A stretch of DNA of 64,000 nt from Crocodylus rhombifer (GCA_038503035.1 JAVSML010021635.1:248001-312000), one strand, 5' to 3'; shown: positions 1 through 12,760, counted from the stretch's first letter. Made by a program: numbers and translations. Notes: generated by a model from the sequence alone, not told the origin.

Positions 1-86
1 AAGGAACACGCTTTGGACCCCTGGTAGGAGAGATCTATACCACCGATACGGTTCCCAAGAATGCAAACAGAAAATACTTTTGGCGG
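1..86 (+). CDS. PRDM1: PRDM1 PR-domain exon, first part (3' end of exon; start lies outside window)
   Basis: This is the 3' end of a coding exon of PRDM1/BLIMP-1, a sequence-specific nuclear repressor that drives plasma-cell and germ-cell programmes. From base 3 it reads 28 codons beginning [12 protein letters not shown] and ending NRKYFWR, the N-terminal half of the PR (SET-related) domain. The exon ends in phase 0 after CGG at 84-86, followed by the donor GTAAGC at 87. The two leading bases AA belong to a codon that began before the window, probably Lys. By analogy with the seven-exon human gene this would be exon 3. PRDM1's PR domain is generally regarded as lacking robust methyltransferase activity. 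Identification rests on recognised protein similarity and on exact phase agreement with the next exon. Exons encoding the N-terminus and promoter are not in this window. Confidence 0.97.
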
Positions 87-3000
87 GTAAGCAAGGGAAA
101 AAACACACACAGCTCCATGTTGATGCAGTAAACAGATCACTAAATGAGTACAGCTGAAAAGCTGGGTCACTTCCTGTTTCAGAACCGTGCAAGTGCAGGG
201 GGCTATTTCTTTGCTCTAGATGAACTGAAATCTGAGTGAACGTGGTAAACTAAGCTGAGTAAATGTCTGGCACTCTTGGAAATGGGGACAGCGTGGGTGG
301 AAAGTAAGGGAGACAGATACACAACTGTTCTTGACTTTGCCTTCTGAAACACATCAATACTTCATATATAAAGAAATAGCAGTTTTGCTTGCTGTTAGAG
401 TAGGTCAGTTTGCATTTTCACATGGGGAAACCAGGGATCCTTAAAGACTCGGCACATCCCATATCTTTGATTTTTTTTTTTTTCTTTTCCTAGCTGATAC
501 ATACTTGAAAATTAATGACAGGGTAGAAAGTATTATGTCATCTTTTCTCTGCAATTATTAAAATCTTCTGAAAGTGTTTTTTACGTTGAGCAGTTGAAAT
601 AGTGTTGATCTCTTCAATACATGTAGTTTAAATTGCACACACTTCTAAAGCTAGCTGAGAAAATGCTAGGATAAGTGACTATATGTCATGGGAGTGGCAG
701 CACCTTGAGAATGGAGGGTAGAAGTGTTAGTATGATGTTACTGAGTGATAAGCCTCTCTCTGGAGCCTGAAAGATCTGTGTTGCTAAGGTAGGCAACCTG
801 AAGAGTCAAGATATTCTTTCCGCCCTGCCTCCCAACTCGTTACCCTCCACTAGTCTGCTAGCCCTAACTTGGAGGCCTAATATGGTTCCTCTCTTCTCCT
901 TTTTATCAAGAAACCTGAATGAACTTTAATCCCTCAACCTCCTCCACAAACATGTTACTACTTCTAAGTACATCATTAACTGTGCCCTAACTGCCTCCAC
1001 AAAACTGACTTTGTTGCCGTCCAGTCACAGAGAAGGCATATTACAGCAGTTCTCAATAAAAGGGTGGGTGGGAAAAGCGACTTTTACACTGAATCTGAGC
1101 TTTGTCACTGGGAGCTGAGTCAAGTTGCTTCATAGTCAGCCCCAGGTGTGTTTTTTAATACCCTTACATTTGCCATATTCTTTACCCATCAAGAACACTG
1201 CTCCCTGTGGGTTAAAGAATAGCTTTACTTCTAGTGACTTTTAAATAGCTCTTTCTGGTGTCTCTTTTTACTTTTAAGTATTGTTGCCTCATTTCAGTGC
1301 CCTTACATTTTCTCTAATGCAGCATATGCAGTGTTACATGGGTGACAATATTCACAAGGTGCTCAAGTGTTTCACTTTTGTGACCAAGATTTTAGGTCTA
1401 ACAAAGGGGAGAGGCATGCTTGCCTAACTAGACCAAGTGGGAATAATTCAGCAAATCTGGAGAGAGGGTTTTAACTAGTTTGCAGAATTCTGTAAGAAAG
1501 CAAATGGTGAGAGGACTGTAAGTCTGAAGGTAAAAGCCTTTTGGGGAAACGATATAGCAGCCTTCTAAGCATTACTAAACCTACTGTTACAATCTCTTGA
1601 TTCATTCAAGACACATTGCTGTAATTCAGATGAATTCCTTCCTAAGGGCCTGAAACAGCCTTGCACATTCAAGGAAATTGTGGGAGATATCTTCCCACAT
1701 GTTACAGAAGGAATCCTGATTTTGCTGGCAGGAATAGAAACATCTGCTGTGTGTGAACAGAAATGTTCCATGCAAATGACATATTTGAAGAGAAGGGATA
1801 TGAAAGCTGTGCAAACCCCAGAGTGACATCATTTCTTGTAACTGTATGATGACTCAGCACATTTTATCTTCTTGATAATACATGGAAATCTGGTGAGATG
1901 GCAGAATTCAGTTTTGCGTGGGTGTGGGGGCGTGTGACCTCATAGGTTTGATGTGTGTTTTTTTGTTTTTTTTTAAGGAAAAAAAAAAAGAAGTACAGTA
2001 AGTTGTACTATCTATGGAAGGGTGACTGGAAACCATTCAGTGCAGCTTTAGAAAGCAGCTTCCGTCTCTAGTAGAAGTGCAGAGCAATGGAACCCCAAGT
2101 TCCTGGAAGTTTGCAATTCGGAGTAAACAAAGAAACTTGAAAACTCCTCTTGATAGCAGAATTCACCCGGCTCTGTTCCATTTTCTCATAACAAACACAC
2201 CGCAAAATCTCTCACAAGCTTCTTTGATGAAGCCACATGTATTTCCCCCTTCTCAATTTACAGGAAGTTACTCTTAAAAGAAAGTGATTCTGGTGTTTAC
2301 TGCTTGCATTAAAGGGCCAGTCTGCCTTTTCCTTTTTTCTTTTTTTTTTAACTTCTCAATTGAACTGCTGCCATTCAAAAGAAAAAAGAAAGTAGTATGA
2401 GCACAAAGACCGGGATAGGCCCCAGAGTGTTTTCACATTCAGATAAAATGTGCCTGCTTTTCTTTATAGATCCAAATCACTCACAACCTCAGGCTCTACT
2501 TTTACCTGATCACTTAGTGTGTAACTCTGAATTCTTCAGTGGATGAACTTCACATAGCAGTGCTGAATTTAATTCTTTCCAAGAATAAAGCATTTTAGTT
2601 CTAAAGGATATATTTGTCAAATTCATTAGATTATTAATGTTCATATTCTTACTGCTTTAAGATAACAGCCTCACTCTGCATTAGGTTTTTTCCTCCTCCA
2701 TGTTGCCAAGAAGTTTTTATTTAAAAATGTGCAAGCATGGGCATGTGCATTGAGAGGAAAAGTGACTTCTCATAGACTGTCAAATGCTGGCCCTTTTCCA
2801 GGTCTTCACTTAGTTGTGGCAGGTGAAGTTCATCTTTGCCCCACCCAACCTTTCTACAAAAGGGCTACATTCCAAGTATGAGCAAGTGTTACTTTAGGAC
2901 TTGGGGGGGGTGGAGGATGTTTGCATAGTTTAAGCCTCTGGGCGGGGGTGGTAGGAAACTGCAAGCACAGAGGCCATAGAAAAAGCTGAGAAAGAGACTG

Positions 3001-3422
3001 ACGTAGCTTAGTCAGTCTTATACACAGGTGACTCAAAGCATTAATACAAGCACGCACTCAAACCTGCAGTCATTGGTATCACCTACTTGTTGATCATAGC
3101 AGCAGAAAAGGAACTCCAAGGTAGACTGCTAATGTAGAGAGAGCTCTTAATTCCAAATTGTCTCTTTTGGTTGTATGCTTTAACTGAGCAACACACTGAC
3201 TAAACAGAAATGAAAAAGGTAACCGAGTGTGTCTATCCTCTAGAGTAAGCTTTATTTTTCTTAATGAGAGGGATGCCTTAGGGAAAGGTCACCCACCTTT
3301 TCCTAGGTGAATATTGGTACCTGTATCTGTTGTCCTTTAGAGTGCACACCTAATGTATGTGCATGTGAATATATACACTCCATTCAATGTATATATTCAT
3401 ATTTGCTTCCTCTCTCTTCCAG
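87..3422 (+). other. PRDM1: PRDM1 intron between the two PR-domain exons
   Basis: The intron is 3.3 kb, with donor GTAAGC at 87 and an acceptor of pyrimidine-rich tract plus CAG ending at 3422. The sequence is AT-rich and unique-looking. Short homopolymer runs occur (T-run near 471-483, A/T-run near 1962-1989, G-run near 2905-2912). I see no exon, no recognisable transposon and no long ORF. Conserved enhancers may be present, but they cannot be recognised by eye. Confidence 0.85.
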
Positions 3423-3675
3423 ATCTATTCCAGTGGTGAGCTTCACCACTTCATTGATGGATTTAATGAGGACAAGAGCAACTGGATGCGCTATGTGAAT
3501 CCAGGCCATTCTGTTCAGGAACAGAACTTGGCTGCTTGTCAAAATGGAATGAACATCTACTTCTACACCATCAAGCCCATCCCTGCCAACCAAGAACTAC
3601 TTGTGTGGTATTGTCGAGACTTTGCAGAGAGACTTCACTATCCTTCCTCCGGAGAGCTGACGATGATGAATCTCA
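3423..3675 (+). CDS. PRDM1: PRDM1 PR-domain exon, second part
   Basis: The exon is 253 nt (84 codons plus one base) and reads [14 protein letters not shown], then [11 protein letters not shown], then [16 protein letters not shown] and finally ELTMMNL. This is the C-terminal half of the PR/SET-like domain of BLIMP-1, which begins in the exon ending at 86; NWMRYVN and the WYC motif are typical SET-fold landmarks. The start is set by the AG at 3421-3422 in phase 0. The end is set by the donor GTAAGT at 3676, leaving one base (A) that joins CA at 11338-11339 to make a Thr codon. An open frame continues briefly past the donor into the intron and is not coding. By analogy with human this is exon 4. 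Concatenated residues 29-112. Confidence 0.98.
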
Positions 3676-4529
3676 GTAAGTGGATTACAGTATAAACAAA
3701 GAATGCTAGTAATGTCTCTTCTGCCTGTATGATCTAATAATATGTTATATAATTATATAGCTTCATCATCTGTTGTGTCACAGTAGGTGGCTTAGAGTAG
3801 AAAGAGGGAATTAAAGAATTCCCTGTGTCTATTTAAATATAAACAGATTATTAAAAATTTAAACAGTTATTGGTTTATAATCTGAGAATTATCAGATAAA
3901 ATCCTACACAAATACCTCAACAACTTCTCTTTTAAAAATCAATACCTATGATTCATACTAATACCCTAGATTTTCCCACTTTCATGGTATATTCAAAAGT
4001 CTGCATTGAAAATGTACATGTGTATTTAGATTCCAAATGGACTGTCATTAATTACTGTGTGAAGATCTGGGCACTGGTCATGTACAGGTCATCCAAATTT
4101 GTTATAGTTTTTCCTCAGCTCATTCACATTTTCAACATCTCTTCTCAAATTCTTGTAGAAATCTATAGGACCCACAAAGATACAGCATGTAGTTTGTAAA
4201 CTATTTACAGAAGCACTGAATGTGACATTGCAAATGATGCTTCTCATTAGATGGATTGGTATACCAGCACTAATTCAGCTGGTAGGTCCTTTTAGTTTTG
4301 CTCTTCCTTTTTCTCAGTCACCACATCTTGTACATTTTTAAACTTGGCAGATAACCACCCACCATATCTTCAACTTACATGAGAAAGCTCAATAAATACA
4401 GTGACTCTTGCTTTCGGGACAGTATCCAAGCTGAGATAAAATCCAGGTGGCCTGATCCTGGATTGTTATGATCCTGAACAAGCTATTGACTTTGCATTGG
4501 AAGCCAGGGCTTTCCTTCACTAGGTTACA

Positions 4530-4770
4530 GTGTTGGGCTGCCTCTCAGGCTCAAGGAATTTTTAATTATTTTCTGTAATGTGGCACAGGCTCAACAAGAG
4601 TGGTGGAGATTTTCCACTACCTTAAACCAGTGTAGCCTTAGCCGTAGTGGTCTGGGTGCTCTTCTTGGAGATAGGAGATGTGGGTTTGGACAACTTCAGG
4701 CTGAAATGGGCATAGAAGCAAGGTCTCCCTCATGCTAGGCAGGTGCTGTAACTACTGAATTATAGTATTA
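4530..4770. repeat. Degenerate interspersed repeat, copy 1 of a shared family
   Basis: The 3' part (4723-4768: a CCTC box, then a GGCAGGTGCTGTAACTACTG segment) resembles 23600-23645 (CTAGGCAAGTGCTTTAACTA) and 27085-27125 (AGGAAAGAGCCTTAACCACC). Three such copies in one window indicate an interspersed repeat. I cannot assign a class; a tRNA-related SINE or an old DNA transposon are both possible. Confidence 0.4.
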
Positions 4771-4789
4771 AAGCAGGGTTTGCTTGCAG

Positions 4790-5215
4790 AACCACTGGGT
4801 CTGGTCCATGCAGCCACAGAGCTTTGCTTGCACCCATGCCAGAGTTGCAGCAGAGCTGGGCAGTGAAAAGCTGCACATTAACTGCTTCCCATTCCCCACT
4901 CCCCACCTGTGAGTTTCTGCACTGGGGCTGGGCAGCTTCCAACTATGTCTGTGTCATGGGGAGTGGGGAGAAGCAGCAGCAGTGCAGCCACAGCTTCTAG
5001 CTGCCCAGCCCCGGCTCAGTCCCCACCACCTGGAAGCTGTGCTAATACCACAGCTGGAGAACTGGGGGTGGAGAAGCATCAGCAGCATGGGTGCAGCTTC
5101 CAGGTGCCTGGCCCCTGCAGAGCAAAGTCCCCTGTCACTGATGCACCACTGAAGCTTTCCAGCCCATGGCTTTTAAAGCTTGTCAGGTGCTCCTTTATGA
5201 AAGGAGGATGAAACC
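4790..5215. repeat. GC-rich unclassified interspersed block in PRDM1 intron
   Basis: The base composition switches abruptly from AT-rich intron to GC-rich sequence full of CAGC and CCAGCCCC words. The open frames here (for example 4909-5211) have the biased Ser/Pro/Cys composition of GC-rich DNA and no recognisable domain. Similar GC-rich blocks recur at 9625-10270, 39.4-40.05 kb and 58.9-59.7 kb, so this is probably the interior of a non-autonomous transposon. Confidence 0.35.
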
Positions 5216-5404
5216 ACTGACCTCTCTTTCTACAGCTGTGTTTTTCAAAGAAGTAGCACAAACATGATTATTTCTATAGAGCTGATGCATGTTAGGCATA
5301 CTCAGAGCACTTCTATTGACTCAGGTCCTCCTGGAGAATTAAGCAGAGACACACCTAGACTAGGGATCCCATCAGGCCTAAGACAGGGCACAGCAAGTTA
5401 GCTA

Positions 5405-5839
5405 GGTGCATCTACACAAGCAATTAATACGATAAAATAAACTCCAGCACAGTTCATGCTGGAGTCACCTGCTCCAGGGCAAGCGTTTTCATGTGTGCCT
5501 GGGACTGCTGCAGTTAGAGCCAGGGCAGAGCAGCCTCTGACTGGCAGGGAGCTTAGAGGATCATCCCTGGCTTTGGCCAGTAGCATCAGGCACAAGGGTG
5601 TTATAGTGCAGGACTAGCCAGCAGGCACCTCCACACTTTAGCACCTTCGTGCCTCAGCCAGCCCCTATCGCAGCGTACACATGCATTTAAGTAGTCTGCT
5701 GTAAGATAGTACTGTCTCTGATAGTACTATCTTACAGCCATATTATATTACAAATAATACTGGCACACATGTAGACTGTGATGCTTTACTGCAGAGCTAA
5801 TTAATCCACTCCACAGTAAAGCACACATGTAGATGCACC
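5405..5839. mobile_element. MITE with GGTGCATCTACACA-type terminal inverted repeats
   Basis: The left end starts GGTGCATCTACACAAG. The right end finishes CACATGTAGATGCACC, whose reverse complement is GGTGCATCTACATGTG, so the outer 12 bases of the two ends are identical inverted repeats. The element is about 435 bp and has no transposase ORF, so it is non-autonomous. A copy with the same end sequence lies at 51325-51487, which makes chance pairing unlikely. It contains the perfect hairpin at 5698-5738. The family could be related to the crocodilian MITE called Chompy in the literature, but I cannot check that by sequence. No clear target-site duplication was seen. Confidence 0.7.
5698..5738. 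repeat. Perfect 16-bp hairpin, 9-nt loop, inside the MITE
   Basis: Bases 5698-5713 (GCTGTAAGATAGTACT) and 5723-5738 (AGTACTATCTTACAGC) are exact reverse complements separated by GTCTCTGAT. The hairpin lies roughly two thirds into the MITE at 5405-5839. Confidence 0.9.
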
Positions 5840-6471
5840 CACCAAGTGGCAGTCATCCTAGGTGTGTGAAGAACCAGAACTCAGACAACTTTACTAGCAA
5901 AAATTTTGTCCTAGGTGTATAAAGATCCAGAACTCAGACAATTTTACTAGCAAAAATTTAGATGGCTATGGGCTTTAGGCACCTGAGAGCACAGGCAAGG
6001 TTTTTAAGAATCATGCTACTGGATTTAGGCACCTAAGTCATTTTGTTGATCTGGGCAGCTTGTGGATCAGTGTGTCCCATGATAAAATTAACTGGGGAAA
6101 GATTTCTCTTCCTTTATTCTAGAATTTCTCTAGCTTTATTCCTTGTAATTAAGGACTTTGGATGTCAAAACCACCATTCAGCTCCTAAGTATATACACTC
6201 ATCCACCTATCACACCGACCTGTCTCTGTAACAGCAAACTTTTCTTGATTTAACTCGTTTTATTCAGGAAAGCATCCACATTCAGAAGAGTATTTAAACA
6301 TTTACTCTTCTGAATGGACTTAAATAGGCTTCATTCAGTACTTTGCTGAATCAGGATCTCAGGCTGAGTTCTGCAAACACTAAAGTACATGCAGGAATTA
6401 CAAAGTATTTTCAGGATGAGGATTCTATATTCTACTGGCAGAAGGGAATGTAATCTTATTTCCCATTCTCC

Positions 6472-6492
6472 TTTTTTTTTTTTTTTTTTTTT
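6472..6492 (+). repeat. Poly(T) run of about 21 nt
   Basis: An uninterrupted T homopolymer is followed by ATATATAG, within the large PRDM1 intron. It could be a simple-sequence tract or the poly(A) tail of an unrecognised antisense retroposon; no retroposon body was identified beside it. Confidence 0.85.
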
Positions 6493-9400
6493 ATATATAG
6501 GCATCATTTTCTATTAAGATGTCAACTATGCCAATGAAGAACATCACCTTTAGACACTTGATTTTTCAGCTGTCTATTGAACAAGAAAATTTCCACTAAT
6601 TCACCAAACCTGCTGCACTTACTAAGTCATGTTTCCAAGTGAAGTCTCATAGTCTTTAATCTTTGAGCATGGTTGTGTTTGGCATAACAGGTATAGGATA
6701 CAGGAGTCCCAGAGAAACTAGTATTTGATAGATCTGGCATATTTCATAGGGTTGTTTTTGTTTTTAACTACTCCAAAATACACCTGCATTAAACTAATGT
6801 CCTGATTCAACACATTCTGCTTGCATTGTGTCATAAGATGATGCAACTTCCTGCTATCATGACAAGTTTGTCCCATTATGCAAGCATAGATAGGTAACAC
6901 CCTGTTTTGATAAACTTGAACAAGAGGTTTGGAAATATAATATGCACACTTAATTTAAAAAAAAAATCCTTAATTGAGAAAGTGCCCCTTTAACATTTCT
7001 TTTTCTACCAATTGTCATTAAAATTGAATATTTAAAGAATATGCATTTCTTTACATTCTTTATGCTGGCTGTCTTACATTTTGCATCTTTCTTTGCTTAA
7101 ACAATTAAAATGTGCTAACAATTTCCCCTTGTGTTTTATAGTCACATTCACTTTCTGGTTTTAAAGCTAGTGTTTGGGTTGACAGGAAATATTTGTTTAA
7201 AAAAATTACACACACCTTCCTGTAGAATCTTAAAAAAGTCATGGAAGTATTTTGTGGAGATTTTTTTAGGTTCTGTGAGAGCTTAGTTTCAAAAACTAAA
7301 TTTTTAGAGTAAACTTGACTTTTCTTACCCCCTTTTAAAATGTTTAGAATCAAAAATTCTTTCAAAGACCATTCTTGTGCAAAATGTTTTTAAAAGTCTC
7401 ACAGTTCTGGACACATTTAGAAAACAGATGATCAAATTATATACTTCTAAATGTTGGTCTCCATTCTCAGTTTGAGTGGAAACGCTCTTTGTTTTGCCTA
7501 CTACAGGACTTCTAGGTTCTCTTTCTACTAGCAAGGGAGGTTCTTAATCTAGATCGAAAATGTGAATCGGCATAATTAAACTTTACCACTCGAAGTGTTC
7601 AGTAGCATTTTACTCTTGAAATGACTCTACCCGCCTACAACCGTTTTTCAAGGTTTTAGAAAAAAAACAGATCTTTTGTTTTGTATTATATCTATCTCCA
7701 ACTGCAGTTAGGAGAGCCAGAACTGAGAGTAGACTGATAGCTGTTCGGAGATTTGTAAAAAGAAGCCTCAAATTAAATTCAGTGGAGTGGCTTCAGATGT
7801 GTTCTTTCTTGAGCACCTTAATAAAACTTTTAAGTAATGAAGATTTTATGTTCCTCTCTGCCCTTCACTATGGCTTGGGCCAGTATCTGCTAATATAAGA
7901 AAGAAGTCCTTTCATTAATTGCAATGGGATCATACTCTGAGAGAAGAGCATTGATACATTCATGTGCTTGTTTGATGTGACCTATATACTTTCCGTCTTA
8001 TTCCAGAAATATATGTCACTTGGTAATGGATATATATCCTTTCCAATCCAATCACTATTTCCCAGATATTTTTAAGATACATTTAAATTACTAATCAAGT
8101 GAATTAGTAGAAGGGAAAGTGTTGAGACCCCAGAAGTGAACTGGCACTTGTTTAGCCTACTAAGGGGGGATGTTGGACTATTGTACCAAGGAAGTCATAT
8201 TCCATACATAATTTGTTTCAGCAAATATAGCACATACTATGATGAAACTAAACAGTTAGGGTGGTGTAAGGTAAGACAGAAGGGAAAGCAAGGTAACACC
8301 TTAAAGATTAACGGTTCAGAGAAGTTAGAAAAGAGAAGTACATTTCTGAACCAGTTAGTAGATGCCACCCTGCCCTGCGTGCTGCCTGGCTTCATTCTAA
8401 CAGGGTTAACTACCTTACTCTGATCACAGTAAGAGTATTCCTTCATCTAAGACAGTCTGGGTTTCTGTGCCACTTATCCAGCAGCGTTCTCTCTCCTTCT
8501 TCCTCTATCTTTTCTTTCTTAAAAAAACAAAAGTGACAATTTGAACTTCCTGCTTAACAGATCCCGCTGAAAGACTGAGATGGGCTGATAAGATGATATT
8601 TTTTGTTGTTGTTTAGTAGTTTCACAATCTACTCTTCCCTACCAGTTTTCCATACCCCTTGATCAGTGTCTTTTCTGATAGTGTCATTCTGATTGTTTGC
8701 TTTGGGCTGCTGGCTCAGTGAGGAGCAGCTGATAATAAGACTAAGATAACTACGATGACTAAGTTCTAAAACTCTACCAGAGAACTGTAGAAGTCTTAAG
8801 CCTAGCAGGCTAATATACTAAGATCAAGAACTAGTGGGAATCAAGTGGGAAGTTGTATAATTTATTATTAGTCCATGAAGATAGGCAAAGATTAAATTAA
8901 AAGGTATTTTTCTCTGCCTGATGGCATGATGTTTATTTTGATGTGGTTTATAGTATCTTAAAGGGATGAGACAGAATCTTAGCTGCCAACGGCTTTAAGC
9001 TGTCGCCCAGAACAGATGTTAAAGACCAAAGGGAAATTTCATGCTATTATGAAAGTGATTGGGAGACAAATATCCCCACACAACAGACAAATAGTCTGTT
9101 TTTGGGCTCTCACTGAAGGTCCATTAAGTCTTATACAACTACAAGACTCTTAATTACACATTACAGGGTGAAGTGTTACAGTTTATTTTTATTCTTTTTT
9201 AAGAGAATAGTGAGGGCTTCAGCAACTAAACCTCAGTGTCTAGAGAAGCAATGTGGAAGAAAGCTGACTGTCTGAAAAGTACTCCTTGTACTTCAATGTG
9301 TTTACTATGTGATATCCTCTATATTTAAGCACCAAATGCTTTTCATTCAATATCTTTATGCTTTTAAAAAAATTCAGATGTAAAATTGCTCATTGAAAAA

Positions 9401-9624
9401 AGCCCAGACATGCCTGCTGCTTCTTCACTTTTTTTTCCCTTAGGGTGCCACTGTGCAAATGAATTGTCCAACTAGAAGAGTATGTTTAAAAGCCGCTGAT
9501 ATTTTAAATAAAGGGTCAAGTCTCTGCCTTATAGGGAACTGTGTCATATTATAGATTCACTGATGACAGTGTAGTTTTTAATGAAAGGAGCATACTTACA
9601 GGTATGTAAGGTATACTTACAGCT

Positions 9625-10270
9625 CGCTGCTTGCTGCCCCACCAGTGGATCGGGGCAGGGGACTGGGACCTACTCCACCCTTGCAGCTCTTTCCAAGTCC
9701 TGTGCCTTGATCACCTGATCAGGACATGGGGCTGGAACCCATGGACAGTTCCTGGCCAGCCTCAGGCTGCACAGAGAAGTCTGTATGTATAGCCTGGTGC
9801 TGGCTGGGGACTGCCTGAAACAAGACCATTCCCAGCTACCTCCAGGCTGCCCTGCTTCCCTGCACAGCCTGGGGCTGCAGCTGCAATCACAAGAGTGGGG
9901 GCTAGGAAAAAGCTCTCAGCCCCTGCTCTGCAATCAGGAAGTAGGGGCTGGAAGCTCCCTGCTGCCAGGCCAGGGGGGGCATTGTCTCCATCTGAGTTCA
10001 TGGAGCTGGGGGGGAGGGGGAGGAACAGCCTCTCCAGCCTGGGAGAAACAGGCTCCCCTGCCCCTACCAGCAAGGAGCTCCCAGTGCCAGCTCTGCTGTC
10101 TCAGGGCCCAAGCTGGGAGACCCCTATGCTCCTTGCTGCCAGGGCAGGGGAGACATAGTCCCTGCCCAGGCTCCTGTAGTGTAGCCTGCTCCAGAAGCAG
10201 GCAGCTCCTGGGGACAGGGAGCTATCTCCCACCCCCTGGCAGATAGCATCTTGTCTGGGAGCAGATTTTG
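9625..10270. repeat. GC-rich unclassified block in PRDM1 intron with G-runs
   Basis: This sharply GC-rich segment sits in an AT-rich intron and includes G-runs at 9972-9978 and 10007-10020. The overlapping frames on both strands (for example 9785-10246) are compositional and lack domains. It is followed at 10278 by GGATGTCTACACAAGCATTA, which resembles the MITE ends at 5405 and 51325, so the block is probably the interior of such an element. Confidence 0.4.
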
Positions 10271-11337
10271 CTCCAAGCGGATGTCTACACAAGCATTATG
10301 GTGCCATTACTAATGCCGAGTAAATTTAGCACATAACAAAGCCTCTTATAAATGATCGGTGCATCGTTTTAGTGAATCTCCTAAAATGAAATCAAAACTC
10401 TCCTTTTCCTAAGGTCCTTTTATGTGGTAATTAGTAGACTGTGTATGTCTGGATTAAAAAAAATGTGAAATTAATTATAACAGCCGAAAATGCCCAATCT
10501 GAACACATTTAAATGTATACTTGGAGATATTGGTTTTGAAATGCAGATTTCTGGGGGGAAATGTGCATTTTGACTTAAGCTAGAGCCAGACAGTCTTGTC
10601 TTTCTTAGTCTTACCTCAGTGTAATGGTCTTTATACCATACAGCTGTAAGCAGAGGAGTTTTATGCATACTGAATACCACAGAAAATCTGCACTAAATAG
10701 CTGGCTTTGTTGTAGATGTTACCAAGCAGTATGTTTAATGAGTAATGATCTGTTTACTGATGGAGAATACCTTCTTTTTTGAAGAAAGCTTTCATCCTAG
10801 CCAGGCATGTTTTCTTTAGTACTGTATGTAATTGAACTGGCTAGTGAAGTGCTTGTTGTGGTTTGGCAAAGGTTGATTTGTCATGCCTTGTTATTCCGGA
10901 GAGGAGTGTTTTGGAAAGCTTGAGCTCTCCAAAGTCTTTCCCGTTAAGCTGCATTGTTAATGAATGCTACTTATCCTAGTTATTAGAAATCTAATTTATG
11001 TAGGTAATTGACAGTGGATCTTGTTAAATTCAAAGGGGTGGAAGGAGTGCAAAGTGTGGAGACTGACACTCTCAGAATGAATCATCATTAGACACCTCAA
11101 GCTCTGTGTGTACTCACTAATCTCTCTTAGATTAATCATGTATATTTGATCTGCTTTTTATGAAATATTTACACCCAAAGGTACTTTTATCTAAAGAAGA
11201 AATGTACTTTTTGGATGAATTACAAGATTGCATATCGACAAGAACATTGACCTTATGGTTAAGCTTGTAGAAGTTAGATCGTACTTAAATTTTATATTGG
11301 CTTATTATATAATTGCTGCCTTTTCTTTGTATTTCAG

Positions 11338-12446
11338 CACAAGGCCACAATAACCCAAAGCAGCAAAGCACTGACAAAGACGAACTTTATCAGAAAAGCA
11401 TCCCAAAGAAAGAGCACAGTGTGAAAGAAATCCTGAAAACTGAATCCAACCCTTCAAAAGGAAAGGATTTATTCCAGACCAACATTTCACCAGTTACTCC
11501 AGAAAAAAACTTGGATGATTTAAGAAAAAACTGTAGCCCTGAAAGGTGTTTTTTCCCACGAGTTATCTATCCAATCCGACCTCACGTGCCAGAAGACTAT
11601 TTGAAAGCTTCCCTAGCTTATGGGATGGAAAGACCCAACTATATTACACCGTCCCCCATCCAGTCTTCTACCACACCAAGTCCTTCAGCAAGGAGCAGCC
11701 CAGACCAAAGTTTAAAAAGCTCAAGCCCTCACAGCAGTCCAGGGGTTACTGTTTCACCTCTGGCACCTACTTCTCAAGAATACAGAGAATCTTACCCTTT
11801 CTTGAATGGACCCCATGGCTCAGAAGGATTGGGGTCTTATCCTGGATATGCACCCTCTAGCCATCTCTCTCCAGCCTTTTTATCCTCCTATAATTCCCAC
11901 TATCCAAAATTCCTGTTACCTCCATACAGTATGAGCTGTAATAACCTGAGCGCTTTGAACAATATCAATGGCATCAACAATTTCAATCTCTTCCCAAGGA
12001 TATATCCTCTCTATGGCAACATACTGCATGGAGGCAGCCTGTCCCATCATGTGCTGAACCCTGCTGCTCTTCCAGGTTCACTGCCATCTGAAGGAAGCCG
12101 TAGATTGCTACAACCTGATCATCCAAGAGACTTTCTCATACCAACACCTAACAGTGCCTTTTCCATCACGGGCGCTGCTGCCAGCATGAAAGACAAACCA
12201 TGCAGCCCCACAAGTGGGTCCCCTCAAGCTGGCACAGCAGCTACTTCAGAACATATAATGCAACCTAAACCTACCTCAGCAGTGTTGGCTGCCACCAGCA
12301 GTGAAGAAGCCATGAATCTCATTAAAAGTAAGAGGAACGTGACTGGTTACAAAACTCTTCCATATCCACTGAAGAAGCAGAATGGGAAGATCAAATATGA
12401 ATGCAATGTTTGCTCTAAAACCTTTGGCCAGCTCTCAAATTTGAAG
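11338..12446 (+). CDS. PRDM1: PRDM1 large exon: proline/serine-rich region and start of zinc finger 1
   Basis: The exon is 1109 nt. The base A from 3675 plus CA here gives Thr, then [10 protein letters not shown]. The product (concatenated residues 113-482) is the linker of BLIMP-1. It has an acidic/lysine-rich start with the segment [18 protein letters not shown], then a Ser/Pro-rich stretch ([20 protein letters not shown]) and Tyr/Pro-rich sequences such as [10 protein letters not shown]. In mammals this region recruits HDACs, Groucho/TLE and other co-repressors. It ends with [20 protein letters not shown], the first half of C2H2 finger 1. The acceptor is CAG ending at 11337; the donor is GTAGGT at 12447, phase 0. 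The frame is open across the exon. An open frame running on into the intron to 12470 is not coding. By analogy with human this is exon 5. Confidence 0.98.
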
Positions 12447-12760
12447 GTAGGTATTAAAGGATTGGCCTAATTTTGAGAGACTCATCTTTTTCATAATTGT
12501 TACTACAAGAAAGCTCATATTGGTTCTGTAGTTTTATCTGGGAACCCTAGGCTTCTCTAAGGAACAGATTTTAGAAAGCCACTGCCACTAAGGTACAGTA
12601 GTAGTAAAAGTGACAGTTGTAATGCTGAAGTTGCCTTGCAAAGTAATTGGATGATTCCCTGTAATGTTCTTGTCTATTAGATGCTTCTGGTAACTTTTGC
12701 AACTGTTCAAGGCTTTTAATGACTATAGGAATTTTCAATAAATATTTTGTTTTGCAACAG
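12447..12760 (+). other. PRDM1: Short PRDM1 intron splitting zinc finger 1
   Basis: The intron is 314 bp, with donor GTAGGT and acceptor TTGCAACAG ending at 12760. No other feature is visible in it. Its position between the Cys pair and His pair of finger 1 is the familiar PRDM1 arrangement. Confidence 0.93.

Larger units (their letters stand above)
3676..11337 (+). other. PRDM1: PRDM1 intron upstream of the large exon
   Basis: The intron is 7.7 kb, with donor GTAAGT at 3676 and acceptor TATTTCAG ending at 11337. It contains several repeats, annotated separately: a low-copy repeat ending near 4770, GC-rich blocks at 4790-5215 and 9625-10270, a MITE at 5405-5839 and a 21-nt T-run at 6472-6492. 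The remainder is AT-rich unique sequence with no exon that I can support. Confidence 0.85.

Noticed and set aside
11313..12470. A 385-codon open frame as a single-exon gene
   Set aside because: It is the PRDM1 large exon read through its acceptor (11337) and donor (12447) into introns; the splice sites and phases with neighbouring exons fix the real boundaries.
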